Part shown: positions 1 through 10,459 of the stretch, piece by piece
Position numbering within the stretch: position 1 is the first letter of the stretch
Layout: every line of letters begins with the position of its first letter
Origin: Struthio camelus
Lineage: Eukaryota; Chordata; Aves; Struthioniformes; Struthionidae
Direction of reading: 5' to 3'
Assembly (NCBI RefSeq): GCF_040807025.1
Contig: NC_090952.1
Coordinates: 18,163,068-18,227,067 of the forward strand
DNA: 64,000 nt
The notes under the pieces: generated by a model
What the model saw: the letters and a program-made list of their open reading frames with translations, nothing else
What the model was told of the DNA's origin: nothing
Databases searched by the model: none
Made by a program: the position numbers and the translations under genes

Positions 1-44
1 CAGCAGATCTCCAGAACACAGAAGTTGGTGTACACTCAAAAGAA

Positions 45-977
45 TCACAGAATGGTTGAAGTTGGAAGGGACCTCTGGAGATCATCTAGTCCAGCCCCCC
101 TGCTCAAGCAGGGTCCTCTAGAGCATGTTACCCAGGAAAGTGTCCAGACAGCTTTTGAATATCTCCAGGGAACTCCTTCCACAACCTCTCTCGGCAACCT
201 GTGCCAGTGCTCAGTCATCCGCACTGTAAAGAAGTTTCTCCTCACGTTCAGATAGAGCTTCCTGTGCTTCAGTTTGGGCCTATTGCCTCTCCTCCTATTG
301 CTGGACACCACGGAGAAGAGACTGGCCCCATCCTCTTGACACTTTCCCTTTAGATACTTGTACACATTGATCACATCCCTCCTCAGTCTTCTCTTTTCCA
401 GGCTGAACAGGCCCAGCTCTCTCTGCCTCGCTTCATATGAGAGATGCTCCAGTCCCTTAATCATCTTAGTAGACCTCCGCTGGACTTGCTCCAGGAGCTC
501 CATGTCTCTCTTGTACTGGGGAGCCCAGAACTGGACACAGGACTCCAGATGTGGCCTCACCAGAGCTGAGTAGAAGGGGAGGATCACCTCCCTCGACCTG
601 CTGGCAACACTCTGCCTAATGCACCGCAGGAGGCCATTGGCCTTCTTGGCCATAAAGGCACGTTGCTGACTAACGGTCAACTTGTTCTCCACCAGCACTC
701 CCAGGTCCTTCTCCACAGAGCTGCTTTCCAGTAAGTCAACCCCCAGCCTGTACTGGTGCATGAGGTTATTCTTCCCCAGCTGCAGGACCCTGCACTTGCC
801 TTTGCTGAACTTCAGGAGGTTCCTCTCGGCCCAGCTCTCCAGCCTGTCCAGGTCCCTCTGAATGGCAGCACAGCCCTCTGGTGTGTTAGCCACTTCTCCC
901 AGTTTGGTATCATCAGCAAACTTGCTGAGGAGGCACTTCGTCCCTTCATCAAAGGGATGGATGAATAAGTTGAACAA
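45..977 (-). pseudogene. CR1 ORF2 C-terminal part (RT palm to end), broken copy
   Basis: An open stretch of 310 codons on the minus strand covering the C-terminal half of CR1 ORF2. Near its start (about residue 20) is the catalytic box FADD (909-920) followed by TKLG, the aspartate pair that binds metal in reverse transcriptase. After it come the CR1 landmarks [33 protein letters not shown] and ELGLFSLEKRRLR. The true ORF2 end should lie near the conserved HRLPREVVE segment plus about 30 residues. Here the frame runs on into the 3' UTR, so the last 30 or so residues are not CR1 protein. The methionine at 977 is not a real start: the frame continues the palm domain encoded at 1003-1885 after a one-base deletion near 998-1003. 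The length of open frame suggests a moderately young copy. It is not a host gene. Confidence 0.92.
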
Positions 978-1002
978 TATCAGACCCAGTATTGACCCTG
1001 GG

Positions 1003-1885
1003 GGACACCACTAGCCACAGGCCTCCAACTAGACTCTGTGCCACTGATCACAACCCTCTGAGCTCTGCCATTCAGCCAGTTCTCAATCCACCTTACTGTT
1101 CACTCATCTAGCCCGCACTTCCTGAGCTTGCCTAGGAGGATGTTACAGGAGACAGTGTCAAAAGCCTTGCTGAAGTCCAGTTAGACAACATCCACTGCTC
1201 TCCCCTCATCTATCCAGCCTGTTGTCCCATCATAGAAGACTATCAGCTTGGTCAAGCATGACTTCCCTTTGGTGAATCCATGCTGACTACTCTTGATCAC
1301 CTGCTAGTCCTCCACGTGCTTAGTGTTGACCTCCAGGATGAGCTGCTCCATCACCTTTCCAGGGATGGAGGTGAGGTTGACTGGCCTGTAATTCCCTGGG
1401 TCCTTCTTCTTGCCTTTTTTGAAGACTGGCGTGACATTGGCTTTCTTCCAGTCCTCAGGCACCTCTCCTGATTGCCATGACCTTTCAAAGATGATCGAGA
1501 GTGGCCTAGCAATGATGTCTGCCAGGTCCCTCAGCACTCATGGATGCATCCCATTGGGGCCCCATGGACTTGTGGGTGTCAAGTTCACCTCAATGATCTC
1601 TAACCCGATCCTCCTCCACTAAGGGAAAAAAATCTTCCTTTCTCCAGACTTTCTCCCTGGTCTCCCGGGTCCAGGATTCCTGAGGGCTGGCCTTAGCAGT
1701 GAAGACTGAAGCAAAGAAGCAACTCTGCCTTCTCTGTGTCCTCTGTCACCAAGGTTCCTGCCTCATTCAGCAGCAGGCCCACATTTTCCCTAGTTTTCCT
1801 TTTGTTAATGATGTATTTGAAGAATCCCTTCTTGTTGTCCTTGACATCCCTTGCCAGATTTAATTCCAAGTGGGCCTTGGAATCA
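1003..1885 (-). pseudogene. CR1 ORF2 RT fingers/palm, broken copy
   Basis: The N-terminal portion of the CR1 reverse transcriptase on the minus strand. From right to left it encodes the KAHLELNLARDVKDNKKGF segment, NEAGTLVTEDTEKAE, then the fingers (SGEVPEDWKKANVTPVFKKG, DPGNYRPVNLTS, GKVMEQLI), then the palm motifs LDFSKAFDT (first catalytic aspartate) and GVPQG. In-frame stops lie at plus-strand positions 1304-1306, 1181-1183 (where the family has tyrosine before LDFSKAFD) and 1100-1102 (where a tryptophan is usual). A single-base loss just after the GVPQG motif (about 998-1003) shifts the frame into the 45-977 stretch. There is also an indel between about 1540 and 1690. The part is recognisable but cannot make protein. 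Confidence 0.9.
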
Positions 1886-2351
1886 AACACTCTAGTCCGG
1901 GGTAGTGATGTAGCAAAATTAAAAATCAAGAAGTACTTTTAGTGATTGTCTCCATTTCATTTATCTGAAAATAGATCACACCACAATCACTTGTTTCTTT
2001 CTTAACAGTTTTTTAGTTCTTTTTACAGGCAAAAAGATAAAGTTTTATTAATACATGTACAGGACATTCCCTTCTAGATTTCTTTTTAAATGTGTGTGGT
2101 TTCTGCCTGACTTGGTACTACATTTGATGTTAAAAAAAATTCATTTTTCCATAGGAAACAGATACTCCTTAGAACCTGTATCTTAGTACAAATGACATTC
2201 CTGTCAGTTTTTGTAACAAATAAAAATGCCCATGAAGAGGTTTAGAAGACCATGGGGCACTCCAGGACATATGACACATACTCAGTTTCATAATATGAAA
2301 GCATCATTTTGATGGGCTGCAACACAGACTTCACTGTATTTCAGATTCTTT

Positions 2352-2366
2352 GGGGGGGGGGGGGGG
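2352..2366. repeat. Poly-G run, 15 bases
   Basis: Fifteen consecutive G on the plus strand in an AT-rich setting. It is length-unstable, and the exact count may reflect sequencing error. Confidence 0.95.
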
Positions 2367-3535
2367 AAATCACTAAACAACTCCTGTACAACCATAAATA
2401 TACCTACAACATGTAAATACACTTCCAGTAAACTGTTAGGCATTCAATTAAATGTAAAGAGTCAGGGAAAAAAGTCTAAAGCTAGTTTAATGCATGTATA
2501 TGCTGGAAATGCAGGGGCGAAAGGTGCATATATATTCAGAACATAATGTCTAATTGAAAACTATCCTAATTTCTGTGACTGTAGTTGGTAATTGTATATG
2601 TTGGTAACATGAGACATATATATGATACTGAAACAACAGGAGAGCTATTTCTAAGATAAAAAATATATACATGTATCCAAGGCTTATCACATTTACACTT
2701 CGGCACAATTTATATTCTTTTCTCAACTATAAAAACTGAAATTCTTCCTAAACATTTAGGACACTGGAATGGACTTGTGTTGATATACTAACAGAAACAA
2801 AACTGAGAACCTATACAGGTACAGTTTCAGGTACATAGCTTTTTCTGTGAAGTTGACAAAATTCCCTACCCATTTCAGGAAATGGGAAGCATATTCTACA
2901 GAGACAAAATGGAAGAAGTGGAGTGATTGCAAAGTAGAGTGTTTTTGATGGCTCACTTATGGGTTAGTAGAAAACGGCCAGCCCATGTATGTAGCCCTTT
3001 GTCTACCTAGGGGTTCTCAAAAAACAATAGTGACATGTGTAAGGAAAACTCCTATGAGACTAAATTAAATTTAGCAGAAATTTGTGAGCTGGGTTTTGAT
3101 CACAGAACATAGCAGGTCAAAAGAGGGAGCAGGGCAGGGAGAGGAAAGGAGTACAGGCAGGCTTTGCTCGTTAGCAGTGAAATATTTGTGTATATATTTT
3201 CTATAAAATGCCAGTAGACAGGTCTGACAGTTCTTCAGGAAGAGGTAATTTTCCACTTAAATGCATATGCATATTAACTTGCGTAGTACTGTGCAAATGA
3301 AGAAGGCAATCTATAAGGAACTTGAAGTAAGCATACTGAATGAGATTCAAAAAAGCTAATTCAGCATACATGAGATACATGGCTGATCATAGAACGATAA
3401 TGAACAACAATATCCCTTTGATGTTAATTAGTTGCACTTGATAAGACAATGCTAAGTGGATTTACAACATTCAAGCAAGAAAAATCAAAACCTCAATAAA
3501 GCTTTGAGTGCTAAAACCAGTAAGGATTGAAAAAT

Positions 3536-3628
3536 TAAAAAAAACACAACCACACACACAAACAAACAAAAGCCCAAAACACCCACCAAACCCAGGCCCA
3601 GCCTCCCACCAGAAAACCCCAAACACGC
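3536..3628. repeat. A/C-rich low-complexity stretch
   Basis: About 90 bases made almost entirely of A and C on the plus strand, with short CA and CAAA repeats followed by CCCA-type units. The minus strand is correspondingly G/T-rich and gives spurious open frames rich in glycine, cysteine and phenylalanine. Low-complexity DNA, not coding. Confidence 0.8.
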
Positions 3629-4137
3629 ACAATACAATATTACCAAAAAATCTCTGATTTGGTAGATTATCCAAACTCTGAAGTAGAGAGAAAGCTTTAT
3701 AAACAAGCAGAAACAGAAATAACGAATGGACAATTTTGCTGGAAATATCTGTTTTTTCAAAATTTTTTTTTTTTAATGTAGTGAAGAATCAAAGAATATT
3801 GGTACCACATTCAAATGATGGCGTCAGTGGTAAATAAATACAAATTTCTCATGATTTTAACAAAATAGGAGAGCCGTCAGCAGCACTAAACCCACTTTTT
3901 CTTCATTTTCTGTCAAGATTCTCTCTCGAAACTCCTTCTCCCAGCTAAAGATATCTTTCATATGACATAAGCTAGAACTGCATGAATTACGTAAGGAGCA
4001 GCATGGGTTTCTCTCCTCTTCCCAGCAAAATACTTCCACATAAAAGAAAAATTATTTAGTGGTTGATAGAAGGACTTGGGAAAAGCTATACAACAGAATA
4101 GGACTTACCAGTATGTCAGGCACCTTATTTTGCAGTT

Positions 4138-4156
4138 CCCCCCCCCCCCCCCCCCC
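4138..4156. repeat. Poly-C run, 19 bases
   Basis: Nineteen consecutive C on the plus strand, so a G run on the minus strand. It gives a proline run in a short overlapping open frame, which is an artefact. Confidence 0.95.
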
Positions 4157-6239
4157 ACGTTTCCCAGAAATAAAAATTAATATCACAATTATGCAGTCTT
4201 TCATGATACGGAGAAACACAGACACTTATGCAAAACATTTTTTTTTCAGAGATCCGCAGGAAGCAGTTTGGAAAATGATGCTATTCTTAGTATCACAGTT
4301 ACTGAAACCATTTACAACTCTGCCTAGACAGCCACCACATTTATAATAAAACACTGAAGAAGTTGCAACTTAAGACTTCCAAGCTGACACCAAAGGGCAG
4401 AAGTTTTGTTAGAAATCACTGTTACGTTTAGTCTGTATATTTTTTCCATATGTTTTCGGGAACGGACTATGCAGCTCCACAGGCAAATAAAGACCAGGTC
4501 AATAAAACACACACAGAGAAGCTTTCATTTCTTATGTTCTGACTAAATATAAATCATATATAAAAATCTATGTCAAGGACATTCTTTGAAAAAGTAGGAC
4601 ACGGCAAGACTCCGCTTGCTTGAGCGTTTAGGTACTCCTAAAAATCTGCATTTTTTAATTGTGTGACTAAATACCCCTTCCTTTGCTCCCACGCCAGAAC
4701 TCCTGCAGGAATCGGCACACAGCCTGGATGATACCAGACTTGGAAGGACAGAATAATATATTTTATTGTTACTTACAATTCAAATTATGGCATTATGCTT
4801 GCTGCACACTATTTAAATTGCTCTGAAGATGATGTTATTAATTTACTCAAGTGCTTTCTATAATACTCATTTGTGTACTTCAAAAGGCAGCTTATTTTAT
4901 TTTTAAAAACCTGTTTAGTTAAGAGGCTATTATTTCCACTACTAAGTAATAAGCTGATGCACAAAAGGATTAGGTGCAGAAGTATCAGCTGATCTTGATT
5001 GCTTGGTTTGGCCCAACAGTTAAAATTCTTCAGAATAATTCATTTTATAAGATGCTTTCTGTTCAGACACAGCTCCCAATGACTTCAGTTGCAGCTACTG
5101 AAAAAATAGACCTTCATATATGAAACTACACATCCAGAATACAAGGCAAACACAAGTAGTTTAATACTCCTAAAAAGACTGGACCAATGACTGGCCAGAA
5201 CTGTGTGCTAACTCTGAAACGGAGGCTGAAATGGCATTCAAATATCTCAGTTACCTGAATTTATTCTTTTAAAAATATGAAATATCACCAATTCAGTAGA
5301 ATGTATGAAAACATACACGCAACAACAAGTAGTAATGTGCCAAAAGCTTGTTGTGTAGGGGTCATACAGCACAGCATCCCAAAGCAACTACAAACCTTCA
5401 AGTCTACTGACTTCCACGCCTCAGCTTAACTGAGTAGATAGACCACTACATCTCGTAGGAAGTCAACATTTAAATTTACTTAAAAATAATAGTAACTAAT
5501 AACAGTAAATCATTGTTAAGATGCATTTTGAAAAATGAACCTGACTATACTAAAAATAACAATATTTGTAATCCCCCAAATCCTCACAGTACACAAATAG
5601 ATTTACCTAGGGGATACTCATGGTATAATGACTCAACATTCGATTAGTGAACTTGCATTCTGCTCTTGGATATTCTTTTGCTGCTTCCTCACAGACAGTC
5701 ATTGCCAACCAGACGTCACAACTTTGAAACCGAGCAATTCTCCTTTCACAAAGGAGTTTTAAAAGTCCTGCCTCCCTCTGAAATTCACGACTTCATTCAC
5801 ACTTGAACAGTTGAAACTTCTTCCTGAGCAGAGGGGAAACAAGGAACTTTGCTGAATTACCCCCAACATTTGATGTTCTTGGATAACATAGTGCTGTTAT
5901 AACTTTCCTGCCTTGGCTGGTCAGTGGCATATCGCAACTAAATTTTGTTCAGACAGAAAGGGGAAAAAAAAATTTGAAAATTCAAAAGCAGTATAAGCAT
6001 CAAGTTAATAAAAACATTCCATAAATATTCCAACTACAGGATCATAGTTCTGTGAAGGAGCTCTAAAATACCCCAACTAAACCACAGTTTCAACCTTTAA
6101 TATTATAGCAAAAATTTGTGTCTTTACCTGGGTTAATTTGATAAGTATATAGTAAATGGTAACAAAATAATGATCTTTAATATCAGATGAAAATATGCCT
6201 AAAATGAAAATTAGGAGAGAAAAAGGCTATGTACCAGCC

Positions 6240-6602
6240 ATGTTTAAGTTATTTCTGTACAGCTTATCATATCTATAGGGATTATGTTTGTAGCATTGAG
6301 AGGCTCAAAAAAATAGGAAAGCAATCTTATGCATTTCCTATTCTAAAGAAAAGGGATCATACTTTGATTTAGGTTCTTATCATCTGATAGCCTTAACTTC
6401 ATCGCTATGTAAGAAGATGGAGGAAATGATTCACTGTTGGCTGTCATTCTTTCTGGAGATGAATAATCTTCTTCCTCAGTATTAAAGTGGCTTTCAGGCA
6501 AATCAATCAACTATAGATCATGTCATAAGACTGTCTTCTGATGTTAATAACGCATTCTGTAATAAGGAGTTTTTATGTGTTGTATTTATAGACAGAGAAA
6601 AA
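6240..6602 (+). pseudogene. RT fingers domain of the RNase H LINE, broken
   Basis: This is the clearest part of the relic. In the frame starting at 6375 the translation begins SYHLIALTSSLCKKMEEMI, matching the classic non-LTR RT motif SYRPIALTS followed by K-x-ME-x-MI. It continues with LSFFLEMNNLLPQY, one stop (TAA at 6483-6485, where the family has glutamine), SGFQANQSTIDHVIRL (family GFR-x-x-x-ST-D-H), and ends NKEFLCVVFID, the strand that leads to the first catalytic aspartate region. Just upstream, in other frames, are KAILCI (about 6318-6335) and PILKKRDHT (6337-6363), which match the usual W-x-x-A-x-I-x-PI-x-K-x-G-KD segment. The frames change near 6335 and 6372. Similarity stops abruptly at about 6602. 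Seven or more motif positions in series make chance very unlikely. Confidence 0.85.
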
Positions 6603-7864
6603 CTAAAATATCTCGTTTAAAAAGAAGTACCATATTACCTGCGATATTCTTTTAAAACAAAGTTTAATGCACATACCTACATTGCCGTAAGTTTCTTAAT
6701 TCTACAGTATATCCTGTGTGCAAGAAAGCAACAGTTTGCTAAAAAATACCTTTTCAAAGAATAAATGATCACGTTAGGATGACAACAGTTAACTGAAAGT
6801 TCAGGATATGAGTAATGGAGCATCATATAAGTTAAGATATTTCACTCTGAAAATTAACATTCCTACAGATCACAGTGTTCCTACATATCCTAATGACTGT
6901 CTTTTAGATTATAAGCAAAGGGAGGGATTAATATGGCACATCATATACAGTTAAGTATTGCTTTAAACTGCTTCTTTTCCAATGTATACATCATAATGTG
7001 ACAACATAATGAAATGTCAGAACTGAAGAACACACAACATAGTCATTTTTCCTACACTGACTAGTCTAACTTTGGCATAAGCATAGGGTAATTTTCAGGT
7101 CAGGTATTCACAGAAGTAGGTAATTTAAATTATCTATGAATTCTTTCAAGCCACTGGTAATTCATTACCTCCGGATCTCCAATAATAAGGAAAAATGACA
7201 TTTACTGCAGAATTTAAATATTTAGAGGAATGACTGAATAATGACTTATCTTAGGGTCATCACATTCAGTTTTGTAATTGAACAATGGCACAGTAAAGAA
7301 TTAGAAGTATATGAAGAGGTTTCTGGGAAACAGAAGGAACTCACTTTCTATGACCTAAAATTCTAACTTAAGTTACTTGCATGTATGTGCCAAATATTTA
7401 GTTCTGCTACATGATCTTTAAAATGTTGGTCTTGATGCTGTGCATCATGACATTCTATTATCATTCCTTGAACAGAGGTTGGCTACTAAAGAATAGCCGC
7501 AAGCATTAAAACAAATGATTCACTGAAAATTCCTAAGCAGTTGTAGTGAGCATCTGTTTAATATTTGCAGTAGTTGGATATTGGGTAGGGGGTTTATAGA
7601 TCATGTCATAAAAGCAACAAGATATTTGCCTTGTTTGCATATAGACTTCTTCCCCATAGAAGGAACGAACAAGTCAGAGCTAGCATGCCTCCCCACAAGG
7701 GGAGATGGATAAAAGACAGTTTAGTACATAAGGAGTGACCATATTAGGAAAATTCCTGTAGTACAAACAACAAACTTCATACAGGGGAAGATCAGATACT
7801 TAAAGGATTCAAAAAAAATATTTCTAGGGTCAGTGAAGACAGCAAATAAAGTGATCTGAGCAGC

Positions 7865-7939
7865 TATGTTTTTTAAACTCAAAAGGAAGCAATTTCCTTG
7901 TCGGTAGTTCAGAGATTAAGAGATTGGAGTGAACAAAAT
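7865..7939 (+). pseudogene. Possible RT palm-to-thumb piece of the same LINE
   Basis: In the frame of 7865 a Tyr-Val pair at 7865-7870 is followed, about 20 codons later, by VVQRLRDWSEQNG (7904-7939). In RNase H-type LINEs the YVDD/FADD active site is followed, some 25-30 residues on, by a helix ending in L-x-x-W-x-x-x-x-G-x-x-x-S-x-x-KT. The spacing and the tryptophan/glycine pair fit, but the aspartates are not there, a stop follows the Tyr-Val, and the segment is short. I rely partly on its position between the fingers and RNase H. Moderate to weak support. Confidence 0.4.
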
Positions 7940-8559
7940 GGGAAAAAGATGACAGACTGATTTGGTTTGATTGAGAATGACTGTGGAGAAAACAGCCATA
8001 CCACTTATGTTTAACCTGGTATGCTATGATTAATAAGGAGGGGAAAAAAAGGTTAAAGACTATTCAAATTTGCTTGTCTAAGCTAAGTAATTGTTTGAAT
8101 CCTTACCTATTACTACATAAGACCACAGAATTTGAGATGGTCAATAAAGTATGATGAATCACTTTTAACTGCACCTAAAGCTTTAATTTCTGAATAATAT
8201 AAAGTAGATGTTCCTGCAGTATTTTTAACCTAACTGAAACAAATATTATGAAAATACCATGCAGCCCAACTTCTAAGAGCTCTTCTGAGAACTGGTGATG
8301 TAAGAACCCTATGCTAGCACAATTAAGCATCCAAACCTTTAAGTTTAAGAAATAAAAAAAAAAAAACCAAAATAACATTAGTGTGTAATCTTTTCTTTGT
8401 AAAACCCTTAACTGGCTAAACATTTCTTTGCAATTTATGTGTGATTAGTCCTTCTTGCTTATTTTGCTTCTCCATTTTCATTCTAGAGATTGTAGTAGGA
8501 TGAGATTTAGTAATCTAGCGTGTGTAAATTTGGGTTGAGGAAGTCTATTAGATCAGTTA

Positions 8560-8979
8560 TCTGATTATACTGCTGAGTTATTTGCTATCCTGAGAGCACT
8601 GAATTAGATTGCTAAAGTACAACCTTTACAATCTGTCACTTTTTGAGATCTTTTAAGTGCCATTGATATCATCCTAGAAATTTCAATCACTAGAGTAGGA
8701 ACAGCTTTGGAAATTATTGATATCTATAATAAGGTAATATGTCACAGCAACAATGTCATTTTTGTATGGATTCCAGACTGCGTAGATATTAAAGAAAATG
8801 AAATGGGAGATAAAGCAGTCAAAAAAGCTTTGCAAGATAATTCAGAAGTCATTGATTTAAAAGAGAATTTGGTCAGTCAACAAACGAAAGAGCAAAACCA
8901 AAGAACTAATTGTGAGAGCCAAAGGTTAAAGAACGGTAACTTAATTTACAATAAAAGTATATTCTCCTTCTGTGCCTAA
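8560..8979 (+). pseudogene. RNase H domain of the LINE, broken
   Basis: One continuous frame with two stops gives a recognisable non-LTR RNase H. It begins SDYTAELFAILRALN with the metal-binding glutamate (8575-8577). A stop (TAG 8605-8607) then sits where tryptophan is usual, and SVTF-stop-DLLSAID keeps the second catalytic aspartate (8647-8649), with TGA at 8644-8646 where TD is expected. Next come LEIIDIYNKVI, VIFVWIPDCVDIKENEMGDK (family VWIPGHVGIKGNEMADK) with the last aspartate at 8809-8811, then AVKKAL. The first aspartate segment (the YTDGS strand) was not found. The histidine of the GHVG loop has become cysteine. After about 8850 the frame stays open to 8979 with a basic, glutamine-rich stretch whose similarity I cannot assess. 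A 90-codon ATG frame (8707-8979) is only the second half of this pseudogene and not a separate gene. Confidence 0.85.
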
Positions 8980-9029
8980 TTATCAAAACTACACATATGG
9001 CAATAATACCACACCCAAGAAACAGGTAG

Positions 9030-9137
9030 GCTATAAGGCAGGCTAATTGCCTTTTTCTAAGGCATGAGGCCCTTTCATACTCCTCTCCCGTGATTACAAT
9101 TCTCATCCAAGACTGCTTCAATGTAAACTTATTATAA
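9030..9137 (+). pseudogene. C-terminal tail of the LINE ORF2, broken
   Basis: In the frame of 9045 the codons read NCLFLRHEALSY, SSPVITILIQDCF, then NVNLL before a stop at 9135-9137. Many I/Jockey/R1-type ORF2 proteins end with a pattern TH-x-x-LL, P-x-C-x-x-C, LTV-x-HIL-x-x-C. The segment RHEALSY-SPVITI-ILI-DC fits this order and spacing, although most cysteines are lost. The frame differs from that of RNase H, so there is a frameshift between 8979 and 9030. It is weaker than the RT and RNase H parts but lies exactly where such a tail should be. Confidence 0.5.
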
Positions 9138-10432
9138 CATTCAAAATACTGTTCAGCAGTGTACAAGAGGTTATACACAACTTAAGAAATTTAGTATTTG
9201 TAGATCTAGGCACACGTTCTCCTATTGGAATAACTGGCATTAAATGTAAATATAGACGAACAAAGAAGAATGAAAAATCAGGTATTAAACAGTACTTAAG
9301 AGCTTGCAATTACTGGAACTAAAACCATCTATTAAAGTCATACTTCTGTATTTTTGCAGCCGGAGCGTCAGCAAAACGTTAGTGCCATACACTCTGTAAC
9401 ATACGCTTTCTTTAATTATGTTCTTATTGAATTTTACTTTGAGTTACTGAAAACACTAAATAAAAGGCTGGCAGAAACATTGTTAACCCGATGTTTAGGG
9501 GAAAGAACGTTGTCACTAAAATGTTTTTTAAATCTTGCTGAATGTCAAACTTCGATTGTAAAATTCATCCCCAGCTTTATGCTGCAGAACACATTTTTTT
9601 TCCTCTCTGTATTTTGTTTTTAATTAATAGGATTACCATCATCTTACAGTTTTGTGTTTATATGTTAACAAAGATCTATTTACTTGTATATTTGCCATCA
9701 ATGCATTACCTAAGCACAGATTTTGTCGGCTGATACGTGGCAACTTTTCTTTGTCAGTGAACCCACCGAAATGCTTCCTCCTCAATCCTGCATCGACCAC
9801 CCGTTCTTGCCTTCCCTATATTAGGCTGATGCATGTTTTATGGAGACATTCTGTAAGCAGAATCACTGAATGACCCAGGTTAAAAGTGTGGGCTGGGGGG
9901 GAGGGTAAAGAGCATATGCTTTATGTTTAAGTACACTTGCACGTTTTTGAAAGAGGGTAGTTATTTCCACTATGATCTGTTTGGTAATCCAATTAACAAC
10001 GCCCTGCCTTAAACAGTTGCTTAGCATAACTGAGGGGGCAGTGACCCTGCATTGCACGCACAGGAACATCTCAAGCCAACTTTGCCACAGAACAAAGTAC
10101 CTTTGAACCAAAGGATGTTAAATCTCATTTTAACAACTATGCTATATAGGAAGAAATGCAAGACAGAAAAGCTGTTGAGGGTACAAAGGATTGAAGTACA
10201 GGGACTTTTGTTTGCACTTAATCTGGTCAAAAAACATCTCTGAATTATCTAGCTGATCATAAACTGAGAAAAATAAATATATAATAGACTGGGAAATAAA
10301 TTAGGAAAAGATTACTCCTATTGAATCAGTTCTTGATTAACAAAAAGCAAGTGAAGACAGGATAACTTATACAAGCTCTTGAGGTTTTCTGCTGCACTAC
10401 ATGCCTGTTACATCTGTGTGTGCACCCATGCT

Positions 10433-10459
10433 AAAAAAATAAAAATAAAAAATAAAAAG
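10433..10459. repeat. A-rich run (AAAAAT-like units)
   Basis: Twenty-seven bases of A interrupted by single T. This could be the tail of an old retroposed sequence read on the plus strand, but nothing recognisable lies directly upstream. Confidence 0.8.

Larger units (their letters stand above)
41..1885 (-). mobile_element. CR1 LINE, 5'-truncated, minus strand
   Basis: A chicken-repeat-1 non-LTR retrotransposon copy read on the minus strand. The 3' end lies at the left edge and shows the CR1 hallmark of a short 8-base repeated tail (agaatcac then agaatggt on the plus strand at 41-56). Moving right, the minus strand encodes the C-terminal part of ORF2, the FADD active-site box (909-920), the palm, the fingers, and a lysine-rich stretch upstream of the RT (about 1693-1885). 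The endonuclease half of ORF2 and the 5' UTR are missing, which is the normal 5' truncation of target-primed insertion. Protein similarity ends near 1885, so the right boundary is approximate. CR1 is the dominant LINE of birds and other sauropsids, and this copy is the main reason for calling the window avian. It is inactive: truncated, frameshifted and with several in-frame stops. Confidence 0.95.
1886..6229. other. AT-rich spacer, no gene recognised
   Basis: No coding region, RNA gene or transposon that I can name. Open frames here are short (under 100 codons) and of low-complexity composition. It contains a G run (2352-2366), an A/C-rich stretch (3536-3628) and a C run (4138-4156), listed separately. 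The 5' half of the LINE relic that starts near 6230 may extend into the right end of this interval, but I could not find a convincing endonuclease domain. Confidence 0.5.
6230..9137 (+). mobile_element. Decayed LINE with RT and RNase H (not CR1)
   Basis: A degraded non-LTR retrotransposon on the plus strand, reconstructed from four separated protein remnants in the right order: RT fingers (about 6240-6602), a possible RT thumb (7865-7939), RNase H (8560-8850), and a C-terminal tail with histidine and cysteine (about 9030-9137). The order RT, RNase H, C-terminal tail is that of the I/R1/LOA/Jockey assemblage. CR1 and RTE elements, the usual bird LINEs, have no RNase H. The remnants lie in different frames and carry several stops, so the copy is dead and old. 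The distance from RT fingers to RNase H (about 2.2 kb) is longer than the roughly 1.6 kb I expect, so something may be inserted in 6603-7860. No endonuclease domain, 3' tail or target-site duplication was found, and both boundaries are uncertain. It was identified by motif recognition only. Confidence 0.8.

Noticed and set aside
3471..3760. Minus-strand frames rich in glycine, cysteine, valine and phenylalanine
   Set aside because: They translate the A/C-rich low-complexity stretch and are not proteins.
4985..5090. S-D-x-x-P pattern on the plus strand as the end of the LINE endonuclease domain
   Set aside because: Only three residues match, stops are frequent, and the distance to the RT fingers is larger than expected.
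6512..7611. 17-base exact repeat (tatagatcatgtcataa) at 6512-6528 and 7595-7611, which might mark a duplicated RT piece
   Set aside because: Translations on either side of the second copy do not resemble RT, and a 17-base match is not very unlikely in 64 kb of biased DNA.
8906..9178. 90-codon minus-strand frame with a hydrophobic segment
   Set aside because: It is antisense to the LINE RNase H end and tail. The apparent membrane segment comes from AT-rich composition.
9068..9322. Open plus-strand frame of 84 codons without ATG, rich in basic residues near its end
   Set aside because: It overlaps the LINE tail in a different frame, has no start codon and no family that I recognise. A frame of this length is expected by chance.
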